From NCBI GenBank assembly GCA_964553925.1, contig CAZKNR010000141.1, positions 43,844 through 107,843 of the forward strand: a stretch of 64,000 bases of DNA, given 5' to 3'. Shown here one piece after another: positions 25,583-37,500 of this stretch; position 1 is the stretch's first letter, and the number at the start of each line of letters is the position of its first letter. A program made the position numbers and the translations under genes. This stretch comes from DAISKN01 sp964553925 (GTDB lineage: Bacteria > Acidobacteriota > Vicinamibacteria > Marinacidobacterales > SMYC01). Under the pieces are notes generated by a model. The model had not been told where the DNA came from. It worked only from the letters and a program-made list of their open reading frames with translations, and ran no database searches.

Positions 25583-28500
25583 GGCTTCAACCGGAAGTTC
25601 ACCACGTCAGAAAGCTCGCCTCCGGAAAGGCCCGCGAGGGCAGGATGATCGAGCTTCCCCGCGTCCAGGCTCGAGAGCTCTTCGGCGATGAAAGCCGCGT
25701 CCGCCGTAAAGGTCGAGACCGCGAACTGCAGGAACAGGACCCTTCCTCCCGCCGGGATGCCGATATTCCTCCACGGGAGCTGGTGCTGGAAAGGGTTCAT
25801 TCGCGGAGCGTCGGGAGCGCGTCCGCCGGGGCCGGCGAAGACCACGGCAAAGCCAAAGTCCTCGTCGAGCAAGTATCGGTCGTTCGTATCGAGACGCGGA
25901 TCTCCGGAGGAGGTCGTCGTCGCTCCCCTCTCCCCGGTCCACGCCAGTGTGACTTCAACCGAAAACGGATTCGGGTTCTCGAGGACGTCTACGACGCGCA
26001 CGAAGGAAGCTCCCGGGAGCGGCAAGACCTTGCGGGTGTGAAGGACACCGCTGGTCCCGACGGCTCCGAAGGCGATCTCACCGCTCGGATCGGGATGCGC
26101 CGAGGCAAGAAGCGGGAAAGGACGCCCGTTTACCGAGGCCTGGGCCAACCGGAAGAAGATGCTGTCGTCCTCGAAGAGAACAGCGCCATCCGGATCGGCG
26201 CCAACGATGTTCCCGAATGGAGGCGAGAAGCTTCGCGGGAGCGCGAGAGCGGTGCCGAGACGAACGTCGAGGGGTGTCGGGGCGCCCGCGGTGACATTCG
26301 CTTCCGCGACACCGGCCTCGGCATCGTCGAGGACGGTCGCGGTCAGGGTGCCTTCGGGGACGTCGTCCACTTGATAGCTCCCGTCCGGCTGGAGCGATCC
26401 CAAGCGTGAGTAGATCCCGAAAGACCCCGACTCGTGCCCTCGGCCTTCGATCTGAAGGGGCGCGAACGGGGAAGCCGGGGATGTGGGATTTCCAGAGGCG
26501 TCGAGAAGCTGGCCGAAAACGGAGCCCAGGTCGCTGAGGGCGATGTCGCCGTTCGCCTGGTCTCCGGAGGCGTCGAGTCTTCCCGCGCGGAATCCCGGAG
26601 TGACGGGGACGTCCGAGTCGGAGGGCTCGTCGTAGGTCAGAGAGAACGAGCCGAGGGCGACGCGATCGAATCGGAACGACCCGCTTCCATCGGGGAAGAC
26701 CGAAATCGGTGACCGCAGACGAGGGCTCCAGAGGAGGACGCTTCCGGCGCTCCTCGGTCCGAGGACGTCGGTGACGGTTCCCGCAATGCTGCCGAAGGGA
26801 GGAAGGAGCACGTCTCTCTCGGTGACGAGCTCGACGAGATCGTCGGGGGGGCGCGAAACCCTCCGATAGGCGGCGAGCCCGAAGGAATCCTCCGCATAGA
26901 GCTCGAAAACCCCCGGCGGCGGCTGGAGGAAGAAGAAACTACCCGAGGCATCGGCCGTGGTCGAGACGACCGTGAAGCTTCCTTCCGGCCAGAGCTCGAC
27001 GCGGAGACCAGGGACGACGGTAGCGCCGTCCGACTCGAAGACGAAGCCCTTGACGACGGGGATGGAAAGAACGAAGCGGGCCGAGAGGGGAGACTCATCG
27101 GTAGCGGTCACCGTCTTCTCCTCTTGCTCGCCTCCGAAGGTGGCGCGAAGGGTTCCCGTCTCCCCGGGCAAAAGAGCGCCACCGATGGTGAAGGCGCCCT
27201 CTCCGTTGGTGGTCGCGAACCGGAAAGAGCCGTCCTCACGGGAGAGCTCGACGCTCGCTCCGGCAATGGGAGATTCATCGTCCGCGGCGAGAACGACGCC
27301 CTCGATATCCACCCCGGCCTTCGTGATGACAGCGGTGACTTGCTGGTTGTGGGCCGTGATTTGCCCGCTGGCTTCGCCGACCCGCCTTCCCTTGAAGTCG
27401 GCCACCACGGTGAACGGACCTTCGGGCACGGTTCCGATGAGGCGCTGGCCAGAGGACGTCGTTCCTTCGCTCCGGAACTCCGAGCTGAAGTTGTCCCGGA
27501 TTGCGACTTCCGCTCCGCTGACGCGCGAGCCGTCGCCCCTCTCCACTCGAACCAGGACGCTCCCCGTCCGGGGAAGCGTGAGATCGACTCCGGAAAAGGT
27601 CAGACCCTGGCCCGTGATCGTCGCCGTTCGCGAGGCGAAGATATGGTTTCGGCTCGGGTGCCGAGCCGTCACGGTCACCGTCCGCAGCGCCTCGATGGGA
27701 GTGAGAGTGTAGGTCCCGCGGGTGGCCCCGGACGAGAGAGTCGTGGTCGAACGAGGCGTCACCCCATCGCCCGAAGCATCCACCGGGACGTTTCCGGCGG
27801 TCTGCCCGTCTCCGAAGCGGACCGTCCCCTGAATCCTCCCATAAGCGGGAATGGTGACTGTGAAGGGGAAGGCGATGCCGGAATCTCCCGGCGGGAGGTC
27901 GCCCTCATGCAGCGACTGCGCCAGGCTGGAGAACGGGTTTGCGATGCGAAGCGTGAAGGGGCCGGGGGCGACGTTCGGAATGCTCCTCTCCCCGTTCACC
28001 GTCGTCCCGATAGAGCGGAAGCCGGCGTCGAGGGCGTCCCGGATCTCGACAGAGGCCCCGTGGGCTCGCAGAGCGCCTGCGGGGTTCTCGATGAAAACGG
28101 TGAGAGCGAGAGTGCGGAAGGCGGGGAACTCGAAGTTCTCCGTCGAGGGCGACGGGGGCGCGACCACGATCGTCCGCTCGACGAACCTCGAAAGCGCCAG
28201 GATATCGGCCCTCAAGTTAAAAGTTCCGCCCGGGACCTGGGTGAACGCGTACCGTCCCGCCCCGTCGGTGGTGACGATGCGGCTCCGGCCCGAGGCGCTC
28301 AACGTGACCGGGACTCCCGAAGCCGGAGCCCCCGCCACGGTCACGGTTCCCGAGACTTCGGTCGTGGCCGGGTAGGTGATGATGACCGGGCTCGTGACGT
28401 TCGGGCTCAAATCCACGCTCTGGGTCTGGGTGAGAAGCGAGTTCCCCACCACCTGGGCCATAAGGTCGACTCTCGTCTTCCCCGGAGGAATGGGGGCGAA

Positions 28501-31500
28501 GAAAACACGGCCCTGTCCATCGGTTGCGGGTAGTCCGAGGCCGATCGCGCCGGCACGCACCTCTACCGTCGACCGAACGGGATCGCCGTTCGAAAGAACC
28601 GTGGTCACGTCCAGCGCCGAGCTTCCGGAGAAGACGAGGTTTCGCACCGTCTCGCCGGCGCCGGCTCCGAAGCTTCCTACTGCTTCGGCGGTCACGTTGG
28701 TGGGCGCCGTGGTGCGCAGAGTGAAGCCGAACCTGGGGATCGCCCTGCTGGAGCTCGGTGTGAACGAGGAATTGACCTGATAGCGGCCCGCACCGTCGGC
28801 GATGGCGAAATGCCGACGGCCGAAGAGGACGTGTTGGCTCTGGAAAAAAACGGTGAGGACCGTACCGAGGCCGCTTTCCGCGCCCACTCCTCGGCTCTCG
28901 CCGTCGTGGGCCAGAGCCTGGCCCGCGATCCGCCCGTCGAGGCGGGGAAGAGGAGCGATGGGCCCGGGGCCAGAGAGAGCGTCGAAGTTCACGACGTCCT
29001 CGAGCTCATCGAGCGACAGTCCGAGGAGAACCTCGGGGGCGAGCCCGTGGAGCCGAAGCCGGGCTTCCGCGGCGGCAGCTCGTGTGAGCTGCTGGGAGAC
29101 AAAGTGCGCGAGAACCACGCGCTCCCCCGGCGCGAGAGTTCTCTCGCGATACCGCACGAGGAGCTCCCCTTCGATCCCGAGAGGGGCGCCTCCGGGCAAA
29201 AGGTCGATGTCGGCGATCTCGGAGCCGTCCCTACCCAGCACCCAGGCGGTCGAGGATCGGTTCGAGGTGTCGACGAAGGGGTCGGCGTCGATGGCGTCGT
29301 CGATGAGGAGCCAGAAGTCCGCTGGATCCGCGACGGTGTCGCCGCTCGACGAGGCAATGACCCTGGGATGGAACTGTGTCGGGCCGAAGGCGCCCCGGAG
29401 GCGCGAGGAGAGCGTCGCCGAGAACGCGATCGGGGAGGAGGAGGCGTTCTCGAAGATCTCGAGATACCGGCCGAAGTACCCTTCCACCGGAACGAAGATC
29501 TTTCTCTGCACGAGCAGGCCCCCCAGGTCCTCCGCCGAGGTGAGAACCTCGCGCCCTCCGTCTTCCTGGAATCCGGTCGCATCTCCCGCGAACGGGAAGT
29601 CCACACCATCGACCGTAACCGTGAGCTTCGAGGCGCGGGTGGAAGAGGAGAAGAACCCCTGCGTCCCCGAGCCCAGCTCTCCGTCCTTGAAGATGCGGTG
29701 CTGGCTGTCGTTTCCGTCCCGAAGGGTGAAGCCCTGGGGTCCGAAGACGACGGTATTGGCGGTGAGGGTGATGGACACAGCCACCTCGTCTCCGTGAGCC
29801 GGGATCCCACTCTGCACCTCGCCGTAGAGATCGGAATCTCGGGCCGTCACCAGGAAGGGCCCGACGGGGACGTTCGCGATTTGGAAGATTCCGCCTACGG
29901 CCGATGTGAAGAGCGTCTGGACGAGATCGGGAGCGAAGCTGGTGAGGGTCACCGGCACCGACGGAGAAAGCGTGCGATCGACGGGAGGCACGAGCGTTCC
30001 CGTGACCGTGCCGAGGCCGACCATCTCGATGTCGACGACGGCGACGCCGTTCGTCGGAACCAGAACCGTGCGGCGAGCCCTGAGGAGGACCGCCTGGAAG
30101 AAAACGTCGAGTCGATACGGCCCGTCCGCCACGGGAAGGCTCTCGAAGAGGAATCCCGAGCCGTCCGTCGTTCTCGCGGAGACGAAGTTGCCATCGGAGC
30201 GGTAGAGCTGGACGCTCGCTCCCACGACTGCATTCCCACCTCCCGGAGGGAGGACTCGTCCCGAGATGGCGCCCGCGGGCACGAGCGCGAGGTGGACCTC
30301 GACTTCCTGATCCGCGATGGCGGAGCCACTCCCCGATGCCCGTAGGCCCCCCTCTTCCGCTTCCACGGTGAACGGCTCGGCCAAGACGAAGGCGAAGAGG
30401 AAAGACTTCGTTACTTCCTCGAAGGTCGGATTCGTGAGAGTCGTCCTCTCGCCGAAGCGGTTGGTGAGCTGGAGAGTGACGCTCGCAGTCGGGAGCGGGT
30501 CTCCGAGAGAGTCGGTCACGAAGACCCTCACCCTAGAGACGCCAATCATGGTGACGGAGACGTTCTTGTCGACGTCGGTCGGAAGGAGAGTATCGGAAGT
30601 CCGCCCGCGGTCTCCCGTCACCGGTTCGGTGACGTCCACCGTGAAGGCGCCCGTGGGTATGTTCGAGACCTGGAATCGTCCCGAGGCGTCGGTGGTGGTG
30701 AAAAAGACGGGGATCGCTCCCTGGGTCACGAGGACCTCGAGCCCGGCGCTCTGGAAAAGAGTCTGATCGTGGCGGAAGACCTGCCCTTGGAAGCTCCCCA
30801 CTGTCGCGAGCAATAGGTCGGCGGTTACGACCGAGGCTCCCGGGCCAATGTCGATGGCCCGCGAGGCGGCAAGGCCCGCATCGGAAGCTTGAATCAGCGC
30901 GCCTCCCACGGGAACGTCCTCGAATCGGAACCGAGCGAAAGGGTCGGTCGTCGTCGGTCGCGTCTCGCCTCCCGCGGTGAGAGTCACCGGGATGCCCTCG
31001 AGACGGGTGCCGCCGAGGACCGTTCCGGTGACGATCGCGCCGCCGGTCGTGAAGCTCGACCGGAACTCCTCGCCGAGCGTTCGTCCGAAGACGTCTTTCA
31101 CCCCGCCGCTCACCACGACCGTCACGAGCGCGCGCGGCGGGAGAAACGGAACCGGCGTGAACCGCAAGGTGACGCCGTTGGGAAGGGTCTCGAAAGAGCC
31201 GGGAACGCTTGCTCCGGAGGAAGTCACGGTGACGAGGCCGACCAGGCCTGAGGTCTCCAGTGGATCGGAGAAGGTGATCTGGACGGCGCTGTCGGGGGGA
31301 ACCAGCGTCGCACCGGCCGTGGGCGCGACCGCCGAAACCTCGATGGGCGTCTGGTCGAGGACGAGGGTCCCAAGGTCGAGACCGGTTTCGGGGGTCGGTT
31401 CGTCGAGACTACCCGTGGCGAGCGCGACGCCGCCGGTGAGCGCATCCTCGGCGCGAAGGGTGAACGCCCCGAGCGGGACCCCGGAGAAGCGGAACCCGCC

Positions 31501-34500
31501 TGCCTCATCCGTGAGGTCCTGGAAGGGGAAGCCCGCGCTCTTCAATATCGTCAGGGTCACGGAAACGTTCGGCGCCGGCGTCGTCCCATCCTCGCGCACC
31601 ACGCGGCCGAAGACGGGCCGGGCGGCCTCGAGCCTTATCGGCACGGAAACGACGTCGCCGTCGTTCGCAACCTCCCCCGAGGCGATGCCCCGCAGCGGCG
31701 ACCCTGCGACCTCGAGAACCAGCTCGAACGCTCCCACCGCCACTTCGAGGAAGCGAAAGCTCCCCGAGCCAGAGACGGTAGCGGTCTCGCTCCTCGCGAA
31801 CGGAGGAGGAGTCGTTAGAAGCACCAGACCGCTCGAGAGCTCGATGCCGTCCGAATCGAGAGCCGTGCCCTCGATCGTCCCCGTCCCGCGGAAATTCAGG
31901 ACAAGGCCCTCGAGGTGCTCGTTCGGAAGAAGCGTTCCCTCGAGAATCCCGCCGTCGAATCCCCCGTTTTCTTCGGCGGTCAGACTGAAGTCGCCGGCGG
32001 GCACGAAATCGAAAGCGAACGACCCGCCGGCGGTCGATTCCGCGCGAAGGACGCCCTTGCTCAGCCTCAGAGTCACCAGCGCCCCCGCGACCGGCGTCGT
32101 CCCATCGGCGAGCATGACCGCGCCTTCCAGAGACCCGCTCGCCTCGAGAGCGACCTCGATGTCCTCGAGTCTCTCGCCATCCTCTTTAATGGTCCCGCTC
32201 GCGGTCCCGGTGAGAAGGAGACCCGAGACCGTCGCCCGCAGAGTGAAGCTTCCCACCGGCACTCCCTCGAAGCGGAAAGCGCCCGCACCATCGGTCGTCG
32301 CCTCGGCCCTCAGGTTCGCGATCGACGAGAGGCCGGTCGAGGAGGTCAGCTCGACCTTCGCGTCCGCCACCCGCTCGGCGCCGCTTTCGACGAAGCCCGC
32401 GAGAGTGCCGAGACCGAGAAGCCGGATCTCGACGCACGCGGTATTGCCGTCGGCCTCGATGCGCGCCGAGGCCTCGCCGATACGCCCTGTCAGAGGATCG
32501 GTCGCGGTCGCGAGGAGCGAGCCCGCGGGGACGGAGACGAGCGTGAACAAACCCAGGGCCTCGTTTCCCAGAAGCGCCCGGCATTCGAGAGGGACGCTCT
32601 CGGGCACCGAGGAGGTGGTCGTCGAGCCGACAAGGCGTCCCGTGCCTCCCTGCTTCACCAGGATCTCGGCGTTGGGAACGCCGGCGGCTCCGTCGGGCGA
32701 TTTCAGAACGCCAACAATCCTCCCAACCGAGGTGAGATGGACGGTGACGTTCGCGACCGAGCCTTCTTCCGAGACCGACCCCGTCGAGCGACCTCCCTTT
32801 CCCTCGGAGGCGGCGCTGACGGTGAAGCTCCCTTCGGTCACGCGGTCGAATCGGATCTTGCCACCGTCGGTTGCAACGATGGCGCCCGCGCGCTCGTCGA
32901 AGGGAAAGCCCGCGCCTTCGAGCTCGACGAAGGCTTCCTGCGCGAGGACTCCGCTTCCGTCCCGGACCGTGACGACGACCGTGCCCATGCCGAGAAGCCT
33001 GAGGTCGGCCACGAGGTCCTGCTCGACCAGAAGGTAGACCGTCTCTCGCGCCACCCGGCCCGAAACCGGATCGTGGGCGCTCAGCTCATAGCGCCCGGGG
33101 GCGAGGATTTTTGGAAGCTCGTACGAAGAGTCATCTTTCGTCACCACCGCGACCTCGGCGCCGATCGGTGACGTCGTCGAGACCCGAACTCCCGCACCCG
33201 CGGGCGTCGTTCCATCGGGAAGAAACACTCTCCCGACAAGCCGCCCTCCGAGGTTATCCGTGAGCGTCAGGTTCAGCTCGCGCGCGTCGGAATCGAAGAG
33301 AAGGACGCTCTTCGCCGTCGCCGGAAGCGACGTCCCCGTTCCCGCCGAGGCCGTAACGCTTACCGGGCCCACCGGCACTTTCTCGAATCGGTACCGGCCG
33401 AGCGAATCGCTCCGCACCTGCCGAGCCTTTGCATCCAGGACGTACTCGCAGATCGTGGGGTCGTAGCGCAAGCTTCCGAGAGATACGTCGGAGCCGAAGA
33501 CCGGTCCGGACTCGTCGCTCACCACCCCGAAGACCGCTCCGAAGCCTGCGAACCGCAGGGTGAGGAGAGCCTCCTCTCCCTCGCGCGCGAGAAACGCGTG
33601 GCCGGTCGCGATGTCACCGTCCCGGCTCGCCTTGAACGTCCCCCCAGGAACGCCGACGCCGTCGAAGGTCACCGTGCCGTCCGCTCCCGTCGTCAGAGCG
33701 TCGCCGGCGCACGCCGTCGATCCCGTGAGGCGGATCACCCGCTGGCCCGCAACTGCAGCACCTCGCGAGTCGAGGACCCTCACCACCACCTGGCCAGTCC
33801 CGGAGAGGCGAAGGGCGACGTTCGCCGTCTCGCCCTCGACGACCACGACCGTCGCGTACGCGGCGCGATTCGTGCCCGGCAGGCTCGCACTCAAGGTGTG
33901 CGTTCCGACCGGCACGTTCGCGAGTACGAACCCCGGGCTCGTCACCACCTGCCGGCCTGCCGCCTGGACCACAACCCCCGAAACCGCACCACCCGCATCG
34001 GAAACCGTTCCCTGGATCGTGCCCACCTTCTCCTTCTCGAGAAAGACGTCGATCTCGAGCAGTCCGGAGGCGGTGAGCGTGTGGAGAGGGGACGTCGCCT
34101 GCCGACTCGTCACTCGATCGAGGGCGAGGATGCGGAAGCCTCCCGTGGGCATGCCGTCGAAGAAGTAAGCTCCCGCGGCATCGGTCCGAGTCGAGGCGGC
34201 GACGATGTCTCTTTCGAAGAGAACGTAATAGACCTCGACGTCGGGCAAGGGAGCCGTCGCGACCCCTTCGACGAGCTCGAAGACTCTTCCCTGGACGCGG
34301 CCTCGGCTCTCGTTGAGGACGACGTCGACTCGAGCGAAGGCCCCCGCGCGGTAGACGTTTCCCGAGGCCACTCCGGAGAACGTCCCGTCAACCGCCTTGA
34401 CGCTCACCGGCCCGACGACGATCCCGCTCGCGCGGTAGAACCCATCTCCGTTGGCTTCGGCGAAAGCGAAGCTCCCGAGATCCGCCTGGCTCGTCGCGAG

Positions 34501-37500
34501 GACGCGGGCGCCCGGGCGCGGCTCTCCGAGCAGGCTCCTCACGAAGCCCTCGACTCCTCCCCGCCCACGCAGAACCAGGTCGACTTTGATGTGCTCTCCG
34601 TCCTCGGTGACGCGGGTCGAGAGCTCCTGAATCGCGCCGCTCGCCCGATCGGTCGCGCGGATCGCGAAGCTCCAGCGGTCGCTTCGCTGCACGTAGTCGA
34701 AGCCGTAGCTTCCGTCGGGCGAGACAGGCTTCTGCGAGAGGCCGATGCCGGGCCCGTTCAAATAGAGGACCTCCGCGGTCGGGACCGGGTTTCCGGAAGC
34801 GTCGAGGACACGCCCCGAGACGATCGCCCCAGGCTCGGTGAGACGCGAGAGGATGACGTCTCTTTGCAGAAACGGCGTCATCGGCATTCCCCTCGGATCG
34901 AAGAGCCCTTCGACCTCCGCCTCTCGCGGGATGAAGTTCCCCACCGGATCGCGCAGGAACAAAAACACCAAACGCCCGGAGAGCTGCCGACGCGCCGAGA
35001 GGACGGCGTTCGCCTCGACCTCGTAGCTCGAGACGGCCTCCGCTTCCGCCGCGCGGACCTCGCGGTCGAAGAGGAGCGCTACGAGGCGCCCCCAGGGGTC
35101 GGTGCCGTTCAGAGTCTCGGGCCCGATGGCGGTGGCGGCGAGGAGCTTCGGCCCCCGAGGTGCTACGAATCTCACGGACTGGGACTCGAAGACGCCGGCA
35201 GGACCGAGGTCGAGCCGCAATCGGTCCGGCGATCGTCTCAGATCGAGAACGACGCTTCCCGACGTCCCCGCGTCCACCGGGACGTCCTCGAAAACGTAGA
35301 CGCCGGTCCCGCCTCCTACGAACGGGACGTTCAACGCGAGATCGAAGCTTCCCGTCGCCGTTGCCTGGAAGCGGACTTCGTAGAGGCTCCCCTCGATCGT
35401 CGGGACGAGAACGAGGCCGCTCCCGCCTTCGAGCGGCACGAATCCCCCGGGTGTCGGACCGAAGAGCTCGACCCCCGGAGGCGCCGTCCCAGAGGCGCCG
35501 ACGATCAGGTGCTTCGCGCGCGAGGAGAGGTCCTCTGCAAGCTCCAGGTTCAGAGAGGCGACGGCCGCAGGAAGCGAGGGAATCTCTCGAAGCGTCGCGC
35601 CCGTGGCCTCGAGGAAGTCTCGTCCCGCGTCGGTCTCGTGCACGATCTCGAAAAAGCCCGGGTCGCTGTCTCCGAGAAAATCCATCGCCAGCTCGATGAG
35701 GGCGCGCTCCAGGTTCTCGCCGAGCTGGACGCGGAATCCCGCTTCTCCGATTGCGGTCGCGCGATCGAGGACCGTCTGGCGGCTCACCGAAGTCACGTCC
35801 GCAGGGACGCTCCCCGCGGGAGCAGTCGCGATACTCCATCCCGCTCCGAGCACCCGGAGCGCGGCCTGGACCACTCGGGGACTCCGTCGAGCCGACTTTT
35901 CCGCCGGAGAAGCGAGGGCTTCGACCGTCGAAGGAAGGACAAGCGTGTCGGAGGAGAGAGCAACGCCCCTCTCGCCTACCCCGAGCCGGAAGAGGAGCTT
36001 TCCCGTTCCCTGCTCGACACGCAGGTAGGAAGCCGTGACCTGGCCCGTCGATGTGGAAACGAACCGGAACGGGAGCGTCTCCGATTCTCTCGGAGCGAGG
36101 TCCTCGATCGTTCGGACGTCGGCCTCGCCGGGGATGAGCGAGGCGCCCGAGACCGCGCCTCCAATCCCGACGCGCACCAGAGGGGCGTTGTCGAGCGCGG
36201 TGTTGGTCACGGTGACGTAGAGCGTGAACTCCTCCTGCGCGCGCACGGTGGCGGGCACCGAGAACGTCAAGTGGAAATCGCGATTGCGCACCAGAATCCC
36301 GCCGCGGGCTTCCCCGCGGATGGGGATCGTTCCGACCGGAAGCCCGTCGAGAGAGCCCATGATGTCGAACCGGATCTCGTGGAAGCCCTCGCGCCTTCCC
36401 TCGAGGAGGTACTCCGCCTGGCCCTGCTCGCCCGGCTCGAAGCGGTCGCCTCCCGGCCCCCGGATCGCCGCGACCTTGATGCCCGCGGGAGGACCTCCCT
36501 CGGTCACCGCGAGACGAAGGGGGTCGTCGCTCGTGCCCGCCACTCCATCTTCGCCATCGGGAAGCAGGATCTCGCCCTGGAGCGAATGAACCGAAAGGCT
36601 GGAGCCCAAGGGGGCGCCGTTGGCGACGATGAGTAGAGCGCTGAAGAACTGATTCAAGAACCCGATGTCGCCGGGAATGACGAGAAGCCCCGGAATCCGC
36701 AGATCGGAAGGAATCGCAGCGAGGATCTCCGGATCGATTCCCCGTACGTCCGGCGTCATCAAGATGGGCGTGAGACCCGCGCTCAGAGCGGGAAGCCCGG
36801 GACCCGAGATGTCGACCGAGCCGGTCGGCCGCAGAGGAACGGGGACGTTGTTCGAGTCGAACACCACGGGGAGCTCGATCGTGACCGGACGGCTGTCGAG
36901 GCGCAGAGCGAGCAGGAAGTTGTAGCCGGTGAAGCTGTCGTCCCCGAAGAGGATGCCCTTCTGGCGGATCTCCTCGAGCGTGAGCGGCCTCGTCGTCACC
37001 TGGGTGACGAGAACCCGATCGATGACCTCGACCGTCGCCACGTCCGGACTCGCCCGGAGGTACGGCTCGCCATCGAGAAGGAGACGGATGTCCCGAACGA
37101 CGTAGAGACCGCGCGTGGAAAGCGGAGGAATGGGGAGGAGCTCTCCCGGCGCGGCTCGCAGCTGGATTCCGGCCTCGAGCCCGGGCCCCACGAGCTCGCC
37201 TCTGACCTCGAGCCCCGGAGGGAGGAGAGATAGAAGAAGGTCAGGCTCAACACTCAAGGAGCCCAAGAGGATCGAGGAGGAAAGCTCGATCCGGACGAAG
37301 AGGCCCGAGGCGGTGTTCCGGGGAACGGTCTGGACCTCGGGCTCGGGACGGACTCCGAGGCCCAGAAGGAGAAAGTCGAAGTCCGTGAGCTTTTCCTCGG
37401 CGCGGACTTCTCGCGAGACGAGGACGCCCAGAAGAAGAGCGACAATGAGAACGACAATGAAAGCAGGCAGGCCGGGAAAGCCCCCCGAATACCGACGCAT

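Noticed and set aside
33598..36636. 1012-codon plus-strand open frame antisense to the 3974-aa gene
   Set aside because: Same shadow effect; composition is low-complexity R/E/D with no repeats matching known proteins.
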